Assembly: GCA_964622275.1 (NCBI GenBank)
Contig: CAZUMX010000021.1
Location: 1-16,374 of the forward strand
DNA length: 16,374 nt
Source of the DNA: CAYPEZ01 sp964622275
GTDB taxonomy: Bacteria; Patescibacteriota; Minisyncoccia; Phycocordibacterales; UBA6899
Direction: 5' to 3'
A program made the translations under genes and the position numbers. Below, one piece after another: positions 1 through 6,753 of this stretch. Numbering within the stretch: position 1 is the first letter of the stretch; the number at the start of each line of letters is the position of its first letter. The notes under the pieces were generated by a model that was not told the origin of the DNA, ran no database searches, and worked only from the letters and a program-made list of their open reading frames with translations.

Positions 1-392
1 CAATTAATGCTATTCGCGAAGAAACTGGAGCAGAAATTGAAATTGAAGAAGATGGGACAGTCTATGTGACAGGGAAAAATGGAGCCGCAGAAAAAGCACG
101 TGATATTATCGCAGAAATGACGCGTGAATATAAAGCTGGGGACCGGTTTGAGGGGGAAGTCACGCGCATCCTTGATTTTCGGGCATTCGTAAAAATTGGA
201 AAAAACACGGAAGGTCTTGTGCACATCTCAGAACTTTCACCAGTGCGGGTCAACAAAGTCACAGATCTTGTTAAACTTGGTGATGTACTCCCAGTCGTCA
301 TAAAGGAGATTGATGAAAAAGAGCGAATCAATCTTTCAGTCAAACGTGCGGATCCGATTTTCTTTGACAAGAAAAAGGACGGCAAGATCTAG
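1..392 (+). CDS. pnp: Polynucleotide phosphorylase, C-terminal part (KH + S1 domains)
   Basis: Partial: the reading frame is open from base 3 and ends with TAG at 390-392. The first visible residues (INAIREETGAEIEIEEDG) match the end of a PNPase KH domain. An S1 RNA-binding domain follows, from about GDRFEGEV to RINLSVKR, containing GLVHISEL. The KH-S1 order followed by a short basic tail is the normal end of PNPase, the phosphate-dependent 3'-5' exoribonuclease of mRNA decay. The RNase PH-like catalytic halves lie upstream, outside the window. The usual FGAFV turn of the S1 domain reads FRAFV, a Gly-to-Arg change. An internal ATG at 66 is not the real start, because the homology continues upstream of it. 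Other S1 proteins were considered, but the preceding KH match makes PNPase the clear choice. Confidence 0.93.
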   Translation, partial: INAIREETGAEIEIEEDGTVYVTGKNGAAEKARDIIAEMTREYKAGDRFEGEVTRILDFRAFVKIGKNTEGLVHISELSPVRVNKVTDLVKLGDVLPVVIKEIDEKERINLSVKRADPIFFDKKKDGKI

Positions 393-425
393 CCAACAGT
401 GCTTCTCTGTCTGAACCCATCGAGG

Positions 426-438
426 TAGAATACACATC
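426..438 (+). promoter_or_regulatory. -10-like element directly before the 439 gene (leaderless start)
   Basis: TAGAAT at 426-431 matches the sigma70 -10 consensus at 5 of 6 positions and is followed by 7 nt and then the ATG at 439. Transcription from it would start at or next to the A of the ATG. No convincing -35 and no Shine-Dalgarno are seen. The call is inferred from spacing and from the repeated pattern in this window. Confidence 0.45.
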
Positions 439-1356
439 ATGAAAGAAGTTCCTTTTAGCGGCGAAGAGGCGCGTAAAGCGTCCGAAGCATTCCAAAAGAA
501 AAAAGATGGGGAAGGACATCTCTCACGCGTGCGGACATATCGTGCGGATGTTCAGGAGCTTATCGCAAAAAAACAAATTACCCGTACTCATGTTGCCATT
601 GCTGAAGAAGAACGACGGAGAGCGCTTGGCGAGTCTGCGGTGTGGGTTGAAGAAAAACAGGCAACACTCATTCCACTGTATATTGCTGGCCTCCTTCTTC
701 TCTTGGGGTTAGGCGTACTTCTGTATGAACTCGCTGGAACATACTTTCCATCTATCAACAAAGAAAGAGCAATGCAAGAATTCACCGTTCAAGGAGAGGA
801 GTCTCGCACTGTTTTTCTCTCCCAGTTTACGAGACAAGAACTGGTGAATGGTATTAGGGCGGTGGCACGTAAAGAAAAAATTGCTCAAGGTAAAATTATT
901 CGTATGGGTTTTGTCGCAAAAACAGGAACAACAACACTTCCTCTCCCTCGTAAAACATTTTTTCAAAGCATTGAAGGAACCATTCCGGACATACTCTCTC
1001 GTTCACTTTCTGGAGATTACGAGGGTGGGCTTGTAAATGTAGGGGAAACAAAAGGATATTACATCTTCCACACCACCTATTACGAAAATTCTGTTGTGGG
1101 ACTTCTTGATTGGGAAAAAAACCTTCCTTACGATCTCTATCCATTTGTTGATCCTTTGCGCGCAGAAATTGTCATGACATCAGAAGATGGATCTTGGAGA
1201 GCAGAGCTTTGGAAAGGATATGACCTGAGAGTATTCACCACCTTGAGCGGGCGAGTCGGACTAGTTTATGGTTGGATAAACAAAAAAACACTTGTTATCG
1301 CTGGGAATATTCAGGCATTCATGCAAATCGCTTCACGTATTTCGTCAAGCTCATAG
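439..1356 (+). CDS. Uncharacterised single-pass membrane protein
   Basis: 305 residues, family not recognised. Residues 1-72 are charged, mostly helical and rich in Lys/Arg/Glu, with no signal peptide. One hydrophobic segment at about 75-100 (LIPLYIAGLLLLLGLGVLLY) is the only obvious membrane span. The C-terminal 200 residues look like a mixed alpha/beta soluble domain ending in a Ser-rich tail (SRISSSS). The basic N-terminus suggests a cytoplasmic N-terminus with the C-terminal domain outside the membrane. The gene starts 46 nt after pnp, at an ATG with no Shine-Dalgarno but a -10-like TAGAAT 7 nt upstream. Its stop is 41 nt before comM. No function is assigned; that the ORF is a real gene is well supported by its length, open frame and packing. 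Confidence 0.8.
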   Translation: MKEVPFSGEEARKASEAFQKKKDGEGHLSRVRTYRADVQELIAKKQITRTHVAIAEEERRRALGESAVWVEEKQATLIPLYIAGLLLLLGLGVLLYELAGTYFPSINKERAMQEFTVQGEESRTVFLSQFTRQELVNGIRAVARKEKIAQGKIIRMGFVAKTGTTTLPLPRKTFFQSIEGTIPDILSRSLSGDYEGGLVNVGETKGYYIFHTTYYENSVVGLLDWEKNLPYDLYPFVDPLRAEIVMTSEDGSWRAELWKGYDLRVFTTLSGRVGLVYGWINKKTLVIAGNIQAFMQIASRISSSS

Positions 1357-1397
1357 AAACTTGCGCAAAACATCTTCGTCAGTAGGATGGGCTATAC

Positions 1398-2927
1398 ATG
1401 GCATTTGCACGCGTCGAGGGCGCACAACCCACCATGAGTGGGGCACACGTGATTGCGGTTGAAACAGACACCTCAAAGGGCCTATTTTCATTTTCTATTG
1501 TAGGGCTCCCAGACAAAGCGGTGGAAGAGGCTCGGGATCGGGTGAGTGCAGCAATAAAAAATTCGGGCTACGAAGGCCCCAAGCAAAAAAATCAGAAAGT
1601 TACTGTTGCCCTTGCTCCTGCTGAACTCAAAAAAGAAGGAGCGCTATTTGATATTCCCATCGCTCTCTCATATCTCCTTGCTGTTGGAGATATTCGGATG
1701 GATCCCAAAGGAAAATTATTTGTCGGAGAGCTTGCGCTTGATGGATCTGTAAGGCCCGTACGTGGCATCCTTTCGATAGCACGAGAAGCGAAATTGCGTG
1801 GAATCACTGAGTTGTATGTTCCTTATCAGAACGCAGAAGAAGCTGGGTTGGTTGATGGATTGAACATCTACCCAATCGTATCGCTTAGGACACTCCTTGA
1901 TCATTGCGCTGGCAAACACACCATTCAGCCCTATCAACAAAAATCTCTTGAGTCACTGGCTCCTCACTATGAGCACGACATTTCTGATATCAAAAGCCAA
2001 GAGACAGCAAAACGAGGGCTGCTTATTGCCGCCGCTGGAGGACACAACCTCATGTTTTTTGGGCCTCCTGGAACCGGAAAGACGATGCTCGCAAAAGCAT
2101 TTCAGACGATTCTCCCACCACTCTCACACGACGACATTCTTGAAGTCACTGCTATCCATTCTTATGCAGGAACCCTTCGAGGAAAAGCTGTCATGGAGCC
2201 ACCATATCGGTCGCCACACCACACCTCATCTTATGTTTCCGTTGTGGGGGGTGGAGCAATCCCGAAACCAGGGGAAGTAACCCTGGCGCATCGAGGAGTC
2301 CTCTTTTTGGATGAATTTCCAGAATTTGATAAACGAGTGATTGAATCTATGCGACAACCCCTCGAAGATGGTGAGGTTCACATTGCTCGGTCAAAAGGGA
2401 GCGAGCGTTTTCCTGCAAGGTTTACGCTTATTGCGGCTATGAACCCTTGTCCGTGTGGGTTTAGAGGAGATCGTGAAAAACCATGCACGTGTAGCCCAGC
2501 ATCACTTGATAAATATAGACGGAAGGTTTCAGGACCAATGATGGATCGCATTGATCTATGGATTGAAGTACCGCGTGTCTCACACGAGCTGCTCACAAAA
2601 AAAACCACAGGAGAGTCTAGTGCGGTGTTCCGAGATCGCGTGATGAAAGCTCGAGCTATTCAACAAGAGCGTTTTGCAAAAATGCATGTTCGTGTACATT
2701 CAAATCACGAGATCAGCGCAAGACTCCTCGAATCTATTACCCTGAAAGAAGAAGTGCGCACAACACTCCTTTCTGCAGCAAAAACACTTGGGCTTTCACC
2801 TCGAGCGTTCCACAGGATTATTCGTGTTGCGAGAACAATCGCAGATTTGGACGCATCCCTGTATATCGAAAAAACACATATATTAGAAGCTCTCTCTTAT
2901 AGACCTCGAGAAGGATTCCTCCAGTAA
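1398..2927 (+). CDS. comM: ComM/YifB family Mg-chelatase-like AAA+ ATPase
   Basis: 509 residues, full length for the YifB/ComM family (about 500). An N-terminal S5-like ChlI domain spans about 1-170 (SFSIVGLPDKAVEEARDRV is typical). Then comes the Mg-chelatase AAA+ core: Walker A GPPGTGKT at 222-229, Walker B VLFLDEF at 301-307, and an Arg-finger/sensor region MMDRIDL at 381-387. A family-typical cysteine cluster (C351, C353, C363, C365 in NPCPCG...CTCSP) probably binds zinc. The Mg_chelatase_C helical domain ends the protein (LSPRAFHRIIRVARTIADL at about 466-484). In Vibrio and Haemophilus ComM is a hexameric helicase promoting branch migration during natural transformation; that role here is inference from family. 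The ATG has no Shine-Dalgarno; TAGGAT at 1383-1388 lies 9 nt upstream. No neighbouring gene is an obvious functional partner. Confidence 0.95.
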   Translation: MAFARVEGAQPTMSGAHVIAVETDTSKGLFSFSIVGLPDKAVEEARDRVSAAIKNSGYEGPKQKNQKVTVALAPAELKKEGALFDIPIALSYLLAVGDIRMDPKGKLFVGELALDGSVRPVRGILSIAREAKLRGITELYVPYQNAEEAGLVDGLNIYPIVSLRTLLDHCAGKHTIQPYQQKSLESLAPHYEHDISDIKSQETAKRGLLIAAAGGHNLMFFGPPGTGKTMLAKAFQTILPPLSHDDILEVTAIHSYAGTLRGKAVMEPPYRSPHHTSSYVSVVGGGAIPKPGEVTLAHRGVLFLDEFPEFDKRVIESMRQPLEDGEVHIARSKGSERFPARFTLIAAMNPCPCGFRGDREKPCTCSPASLDKYRRKVSGPMMDRIDLWIEVPRVSHELLTKKTTGESSAVFRDRVMKARAIQQERFAKMHVRVHSNHEISARLLESITLKEEVRTTLLSAAKTLGLSPRAFHRIIRVARTIADLDASLYIEKTHILEALSYRPREGFLQ

Positions 2928-2954
2928 TACATACCATCTATAAGCGTTCGGGGG

Positions 2955-2970
2955 TATACTTTCATTTGTT
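2955..2970 (+). promoter_or_regulatory. -10-like element before the 2971 gene
   Basis: TATACT at 2955-2960 (5 of 6 to consensus) sits in the 43-nt gap after comM. It ends 10 nt before GTG 2971 and 19 nt before ATG 2980. It predicts a start near 2967 and a leader of only a few bases. No clear -35 is seen. Confidence 0.4.
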
Positions 2971-3456
2971 GTGGCAACAATGAACACACCAGAATCTCTT
3001 CGGAGGAGGAATATTCAGATGTCTATTGATGAAGTGACCGCTGCCTTCAAAAAAGAAGGTTTTGATGTTGTGGTTGAGGATGGATCAATTGCTACCAACG
3101 AGGCACCGAAGCATGCGAGTTTTCCGTTTTTTATATTTTGTCTAGCGCTTATTAAAGATGTTCTCGATACTCAAGAATTTAGTATTATCCTCATTATCGT
3201 CACAAAAATTCTATCCATCATGATTGCCGTCATCATCGCTCTGTGGATGATGTTCCATTTCAGAGGAAGATGGTGGAGGAAATCTGGTCTAAAAGTATTA
3301 GGAAAGTTATGGATCAGATTTTTTGGAACAGCAGCACTTGAAATGATTCCTTTTGCTGGCATATTCCCATGGAATACATTGTTTGTTCTTTGGGCCCATA
3401 ATCAAGAAAAAAAGATTGTCAAAATTTTTGACAATCTTCTCCGAAAACTCGCTTAA
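2971..3456 (+). CDS. Small multi-pass membrane protein, unknown function
   Basis: 161 residues from GTG 2971. Residues 1-48 are hydrophilic. Hydrophobic stretches follow at about 50-62 (SFPFFIFCLALIK), 69-93 (SIILIIVTKILSIMIAVIIALWMMF) and 112-138, the last re-entrant-like around a conserved-looking GTAALEMIPFAGIFPWNTLFVLW. A basic tail ends the protein. The start is uncertain among GTG 2971 (closest to the TATACT at 2955), ATG 2980, and ATG 3019. ATG 3019 is preceded by GGAGGAGG at 3002-3009, but those bases are also Arg codons, so the Shine-Dalgarno may be accidental. The family is not recognised. The last 45 bases contain a perfect inverted repeat that reads as a terminator for the opposing gene. 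The stop is 11 nt from the stop of that gene. Confidence 0.75.
   Translation: MATMNTPESLRRRNIQMSIDEVTAAFKKEGFDVVVEDGSIATNEAPKHASFPFFIFCLALIKDVLDTQEFSIILIIVTKILSIMIAVIIALWMMFHFRGRWWRKSGLKVLGKLWIRFFGTAALEMIPFAGIFPWNTLFVLWAHNQEKKIVKIFDNLLRKLA
3407..3438 (-). terminator. Rho-independent terminator of the LysM/M23 gene, inside the opposing coding region
   Basis: Two perfect 13-nt arms, AAGATTGTCAAAA (3412-3424) and TTTTGACAATCTT (3426-3438), are separated by one base. On the minus strand the hairpin is followed by TTTTTC (complement of 3406-3411), the layout of an intrinsic terminator. On the plus strand no T-tract follows. It lies 30 nt downstream of the minus-strand stop and within the last codons of the convergent plus-strand gene. 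Confidence 0.7.
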
Positions 3457-3467
3457 CGTCGTTTTGT

Positions 3468-4502
3468 TTAGAATGGATTCTGTGCTCCTCGAACCTCAAA
3501 ATGAAGGTGGGGTCCAGTTGAGCGTCCAGTGTTACCAACATCACCTATATATTGGCCTTGACCGACAGACTGGCCGACAGAAACACCAACAGCACTCAAG
3601 TGCCCATATAGGGTCTGCGTGCCATTGTCATGGCTGATGACGACATATTTCCCGTATCCACCGTTGTACCCATACGAACGAGCAACAATAACCTGCCCAC
3701 CAGCAGAAGCAAAGACTGGGGTGCCAATAGAGGCTCCAAAATCGATCCCATTGTACCCGTGGAGACCCTGCGTCTTTCGACCATCAACTGGACGAATATA
3801 ATACCCATCGATCGCTGGGCCGTTTGCCCCACGCAGCCGTGACGTGACACGTGTACTTGCTGAAACTGTTGATTTTTTCTCTTGGATTTGTCCATTAGGA
3901 ACAATGATGACTTCGCCGATTTCAGGAAGAGTGTCGTCTTCTATACCATTGAAATGCGCAATGTCCTCAGCGTCAGCTTTATATGCCTTTGCAATAGAAG
4001 AAAGCGTGTCTCCCTTCTTCACAGAATGTTTCACTCCAGAGACGGGAAGGATCACGAGTTCTGATCCAACTTTCAGAGGAGTATTGCGAGTGAGTCCGTT
4101 TGCCCAAAGAATCGTATTGACGGACACATCAAACATTTGCGCTATACGAGATAGAGAGTCTCCCTCACGAACCACGTAGGCACTAATCATTCCCTTCGCA
4201 TTACCCTCCTCCACATTAACAATTGTTCCAATAGGACCGGCATCGGCGGAAAGAGCCTCTCCTTCAACAATAGGGAGCTCGTACGTGAACGACTGTTCTG
4301 TATCAGGCCCCCCTACGGCCGAAAGAAGCGGGGTGTTTTGAGAAGTTGTCACACGGCTAAACACCTTTACTCCTGCGCCAGCAATGTGCTCAAGGAAAGA
4401 AAGGACTCCGGCTGATGCAATAGAAATTGGGACGAAGAAGGCAAGAATCGTCCAGAAAACACGAAAACGCGCAACAGAGTTGCCGTAGAGGGGAAGAAAT
4501 GT
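3468..4502 (-). CDS. Membrane-anchored LysM-LysM-M23 peptidase family protein (N-terminus in assembly gap)
   Basis: The frame can be called from GTG 4364 (298 residues) but stays open for 46 more codons into the N run at 4504-4513. Those codons encode a basic stretch and a clear membrane span (VFWTILAFFVPISIASAGVL), so the real start is almost certainly at or beyond the gap. Residues below count from GTG 4364. Two LysM peptidoglycan-binding repeats lie at about 60-107 and 111-157 (YVVREGDSLSRIAQMF; HSVKKGDTLSSIAKAY). The M23 domain spans about 190-298, with YGHLS (H255) and GPHLHFEVR (H286, H288). The first zinc-ligand motif, normally HxGxD, reads YNGID (Tyr204, Asp208), with a His two residues upstream (H202). 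The protein should face the cell wall and cleave or bind peptidoglycan. Activity is uncertain because of the Tyr. A TATATT on the minus strand (4517-4522) is suitably placed for a start inside the gap. Confidence 0.9.
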   Translation of the reverse strand, partial: TFLPLYGNSVARFRVFWTILAFFVPISIASAGVLSFLEHIAGAGVKVFSRVTTSQNTPLLSAVGGPDTEQSFTYELPIVEGEALSADAGPIGTIVNVEEGNAKGMISAYVVREGDSLSRIAQMFDVSVNTILWANGLTRNTPLKVGSELVILPVSGVKHSVKKGDTLSSIAKAYKADAEDIAHFNGIEDDTLPEIGEVIIVPNGQIQEKKSTVSASTRVTSRLRGANGPAIDGYYIRPVDGRKTQGLHGYNGIDFGASIGTPVFASAGGQVIVARSYGYNGGYGKYVVISHDNGTQTLYGHLSAVGVSVGQSVGQGQYIGDVGNTGRSTGPHLHFEVRGAQNPF

Positions 4503-4503
4503 C

Positions 4504-4513
4504 NNNNNNNNNN
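4504..4513. other. Assembly gap (run of 10 N)
   Basis: Ten undetermined bases interrupt the 5' end of the LysM/M23 gene. Whether 10 is the true length or a placeholder cannot be told. If it is true, an in-frame ATG at 4511-4509 or 4508-4506 would sit 5 or 8 nt from the minus-strand TATATT. Confidence 0.98.
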
Positions 4514-4516
4514 GAG

Positions 4517-4522
4517 AATATA
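4517..4522 (-). promoter_or_regulatory. -10-like element for the LysM/M23 gene
   Basis: Minus-strand TATATT (complement of AATATA, 4517-4522) lies just upstream of the gap in which the gene must start. The spacing fits the leaderless pattern of other genes in the window. The actual start codon is hidden by N, so this is an inference. Confidence 0.35.
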
Positions 4523-4585
4523 AAACGGTGGAATCCTGGTGATCAAATTGTGAAATAAGCCTAAGTAAGTTACCCGTACAACTAT

Positions 4586-4601
4586 CTCAGCGATCGCTGA
4601 G
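4586..4601. repeat. 16-bp perfect palindrome, possible regulator site
   Basis: CTCAGCGATCGCTGAG is identical to its reverse complement. It has no loop and no T-tract, so a terminator is unlikely. It lies between the divergent LysM/M23 gene and the helicase gene, centred about 43 bp upstream of the start predicted from TATAAT 4625-4630 and about 83 bp upstream of the minus-strand start. A dimeric regulator site is a reasonable guess. The inner 8-mer GCGATCGC also occurs once in coding DNA at 16177-16184. Confidence 0.4.
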
Positions 4602-4624
4602 CACCCATACAACCGTGAGACTAT

Positions 4625-4630
4625 TATAAT
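4625..4630 (+). promoter_or_regulatory. Consensus -10 hexamer TATAAT
   Basis: A perfect TATAAT in the long intergenic region, ending 6 nt before a GTG (4637) that opens a 33-codon ORF. No good -35 lies 17 nt upstream; the 16-bp palindrome occupies roughly the place where an activator would bind. It may drive the small ORF, a small RNA, or the helicase operon. Confidence 0.4.
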
Positions 4631-4636
4631 TGATTT

Positions 4637-4738
4637 GTGTACTCAAAAGAAAACAACAATACCAATTTGAACAAATGTCAAAACAATGGTCAGAAATCGG
4701 CCCTACAAAGAGCTGGATTGCAAATGAAGCATTTTTGA
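4637..4738 (+). CDS. Possible 33-residue leaderless small protein
   Basis: GTG 4637 to TGA 4736-4738 encodes 33 residues, polar and Asn/Gln/Lys-rich with one Cys (starts MYSKENNNTNLNKCQ, ends GLQMKHF). The only support is a perfect TATAAT exactly 6 nt before the start codon, as at the TraC-like gene. There is no recognised family, no membrane span and no Shine-Dalgarno. It could equally be a chance ORF inside a leader or a small RNA. Confidence 0.2.
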   Translation: MYSKENNNTNLNKCQNNGQKSALQRAGLQMKHF

Positions 4739-4762
4739 CATATTGTAAAATTATATTCTAAT
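4735..4762 (+). promoter_or_regulatory. Sigma70-like promoter upstream of the helicase gene
   Basis: A perfect -35 TTGACA (4735-4740), 16 nt, then TCTAAT (4757-4762, 5 of 6). The start would be near 4769, leaving a leader of about 45 nt before GTG 4815. This is the best complete -35/-10 pair I found. A second -10-like TAGGAT at 4803-4808 lies 6 nt before the GTG and could give a leaderless transcript. Confidence 0.5.
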
Positions 4763-4814
4763 GTACCATCGTGGGCATCTCCTATATCTCGTACGTATGT
4801 GCTAGGATGCTCCT

Positions 4815-6752
4815 GTGTCTGCACTTGAAGGACTTAATGAGGCTCAACGTGATGCCGTATCCCATAAGGATGGGCCACTTCTTATTGTGGCAGGGGCGGG
4901 GGCAGGAAAAACAAAAACACTGACACACAGAATCCTTCACCTTATCGAGTCAGGAGTATCACCGGAGTCCATCTTGGCTGTAACGTTCACCAATAAGGCA
5001 GCAAAGGAGATGCTTGCTCGTGTTGGAACCCTTCTTGGAAGAAAACCCCCTCAATACGCTGGTGTATCACATGCATTTCCTTGGATCGGGACATTTCATG
5101 GGCTTGGAGTGTATATTCTAAGAGAATACTGGGAGGAGGCACGTGTCCCCAAATCGTTTACCATTCTTGATAGTGATGATGGCCTATCATTTGTACGCCA
5201 AGCACTCAAGCAGCTTGGATACGACCCAAAAACCGTAGAGCCAAGAAAAATAGCCGAAGCAATCTCTCGCGCAAAAGGAGACGGAGAAACACATGAGAGC
5301 TATACAGCACACGCAAAAGGAAACACCGCTTCCATTGTCAGCAGAGTCTGGTTTTTGTATGAACAAAAAGTGCGAGAAGCACATGCTCTTGATTTTGATG
5401 ATCTTCTTCTCAAAACAGTTGAGCTTCTTCGAACAAACGCCAGCGTGCGAAGCACACTTCATTCGAGGTGGAGATACCTTCATGTTGATGAATATCAAGA
5501 CACAAATAGACTTCAATACACGCTAGTCAAACTTCTTGTAGGAGAAGATCGCAACATCTGTGTTGTGGGAGATAGTGATCAAACAATCTACACATGGCGA
5601 GGAGCGCACATTGAACACATTCTTGATTTTGAACATGATTTTCCTGGAGCTCGTGTGGTGACGCTCGAACAAAACTATCGCTCAACACAAACTATTCTTG
5701 ACGCCGCAAATGCGGTGATCGAAAAAAATCCGAAGAGGAAACCAAAGCGTCTTTTCACTACTCAACCTGGAGGAGAAACAATCTGTTTATACGAAGCACT
5801 CTCCGAGGTTGATGAAGCTCGATATGTCATCCACGCACTTCAAAAAGAACACGCGCGCGGTGTTCCGTATGAACACATGGCGGTGTTATATCGCACAAAC
5901 TTTCAATCTCGCGCCATAGAAGAAGCGTGTATTGCATCTCAAATTCCATACCTGATTACTGGAACACGTTTTTTTGACCGAAAAGAAGTAAAGGACGTTT
6001 TAGCATACTTACGCGCAGGACTTCATCCTGAGAATCCTCTTGACCTCACACGTGCTGCAGGTACTCCAAGCCGTGGTATTGGGGAAAAAACTTTAGCGCT
6101 CATGCTTTCAGGAAATACCGAAGGGATAAAGGGGAAGACAGGGGAGGCGGTAAAAGGATTTCTCACACTACTTCAGCAGATTCGTGAGTGGATTTCACAA
6201 GTACCCCCATCTCAGGTGCTCACAAAAGTCTATACGGCATCAGGAATTCTTTCGCTCCTTGAAACACAAGATGATATTGAGCGCATTGGAAACCTCTCAG
6301 AACTTGTTGCGATTGCGGGACGGTATGATCATCTTCCTCCAGTAGAAGGAATGGAACGGTTTCTCTCAGATATTACTCTTGCCAGTGACCAAGACCAGGT
6401 AGATCAACGACAGGGAGTACGCTTGATGACCGTTCACGCAGCAAAAGGTCTTGAGTTTGATGTCGTGTGTATTGTCGGTAGCGAAGAAGATGTGTTTCCA
6501 CAACAACGTGCGGGCGAGGCAAGCAATCACGAACGCGAGGAGGAGGAGAGGAGACTCTTTTATGTTGCGCTGACTCGTGCAAAAAGGAAACTTATTCTTT
6601 CGCATGCATCCTTCCGGACAATTTTTGGCACACGAACAGTCAGTGTCCCTTCATCATATCTGTCAGATATTGATGAGCGACTGATCGCCATTGATACAAC
6701 TTTTTTGCCAGAACCCCAAAAACACAAGCAGAAGTTCGTCTTTTTTGATTAA
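4815..6752 (+). CDS. uvrD: UvrD/PcrA-type superfamily 1A DNA helicase
   Basis: 645 residues from GTG 4815. All SF1A helicase motifs are visible in order: Q motif LNEAQRDAV at 7-15; Walker A AGAGAGKT at 26-33; Ia TFTNKAAKEM at 57-66; Ib GTFHGLG at 92-98; II HVDEYQDTN at 223-231; III VVGDSDQTIYTWRGA at 250-264; IV EQNYRST at 285-291; V MTVHAAKGLEF at 538-548; VI EEERRLFYVALTRAKRKL at 576-593. The protein should unwind DNA 3'-5' with ATP in nucleotide excision or mismatch repair and in clearing replication conflicts. It is somewhat shorter than UvrD/PcrA (about 720-750), lacking most of the C-terminal tail that in PcrA contacts RNA polymerase. The GTG is supported by its place just before the Q motif and by the TAGGAT 6 nt upstream; no Shine-Dalgarno is present. 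rsmA follows after 1 nt. Confidence 0.95.
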   Translation: MSALEGLNEAQRDAVSHKDGPLLIVAGAGAGKTKTLTHRILHLIESGVSPESILAVTFTNKAAKEMLARVGTLLGRKPPQYAGVSHAFPWIGTFHGLGVYILREYWEEARVPKSFTILDSDDGLSFVRQALKQLGYDPKTVEPRKIAEAISRAKGDGETHESYTAHAKGNTASIVSRVWFLYEQKVREAHALDFDDLLLKTVELLRTNASVRSTLHSRWRYLHVDEYQDTNRLQYTLVKLLVGEDRNICVVGDSDQTIYTWRGAHIEHILDFEHDFPGARVVTLEQNYRSTQTILDAANAVIEKNPKRKPKRLFTTQPGGETICLYEALSEVDEARYVIHALQKEHARGVPYEHMAVLYRTNFQSRAIEEACIASQIPYLITGTRFFDRKEVKDVLAYLRAGLHPENPLDLTRAAGTPSRGIGEKTLALMLSGNTEGIKGKTGEAVKGFLTLLQQIREWISQVPPSQVLTKVYTASGILSLLETQDDIERIGNLSELVAIAGRYDHLPPVEGMERFLSDITLASDQDQVDQRQGVRLMTVHAAKGLEFDVVCIVGSEEDVFPQQRAGEASNHEREEEERRLFYVALTRAKRKLILSHASFRTIFGTRTVSVPSSYLSDIDERLIAIDTTFLPEPQKHKQKFVFFD

Positions 6753-6753
6753 C

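Larger units (their letters stand above)
4514..4814. other. Long intergenic region between divergent genes
   Basis: About 300 bp between the gap and the helicase start, AT-richer than its surroundings. It holds the palindrome, the minus-strand TATATT, the TATAAT, the TTGACA/TCTAAT pair and the TAGGAT listed separately. No tRNA cloverleaf, riboswitch core or terminator is recognised. A 14-codon ORF (ATG 4761 to TAG 4803-4805) is too short to support. Confidence 0.6.

Noticed and set aside
4367..4612. 81-residue minus-strand ORF spanning the N gap
   Set aside because: It is out of frame with the LysM/M23 gene, crosses unknown bases, and its frame is low-complexity Phe/Ser. The membrane-span frame of the peptidase gene explains the same DNA better.
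4761..4805. 14-codon ORF before the helicase as a leader peptide
   Set aside because: No codon bias, attenuator or terminator pair follows it.
6691..6753. Longer N-terminus for rsmA from ATG 6691
   Set aside because: It would lie inside uvrD and add residues unlike any KsgA; the family start is at MFQTKKSLGQHF.
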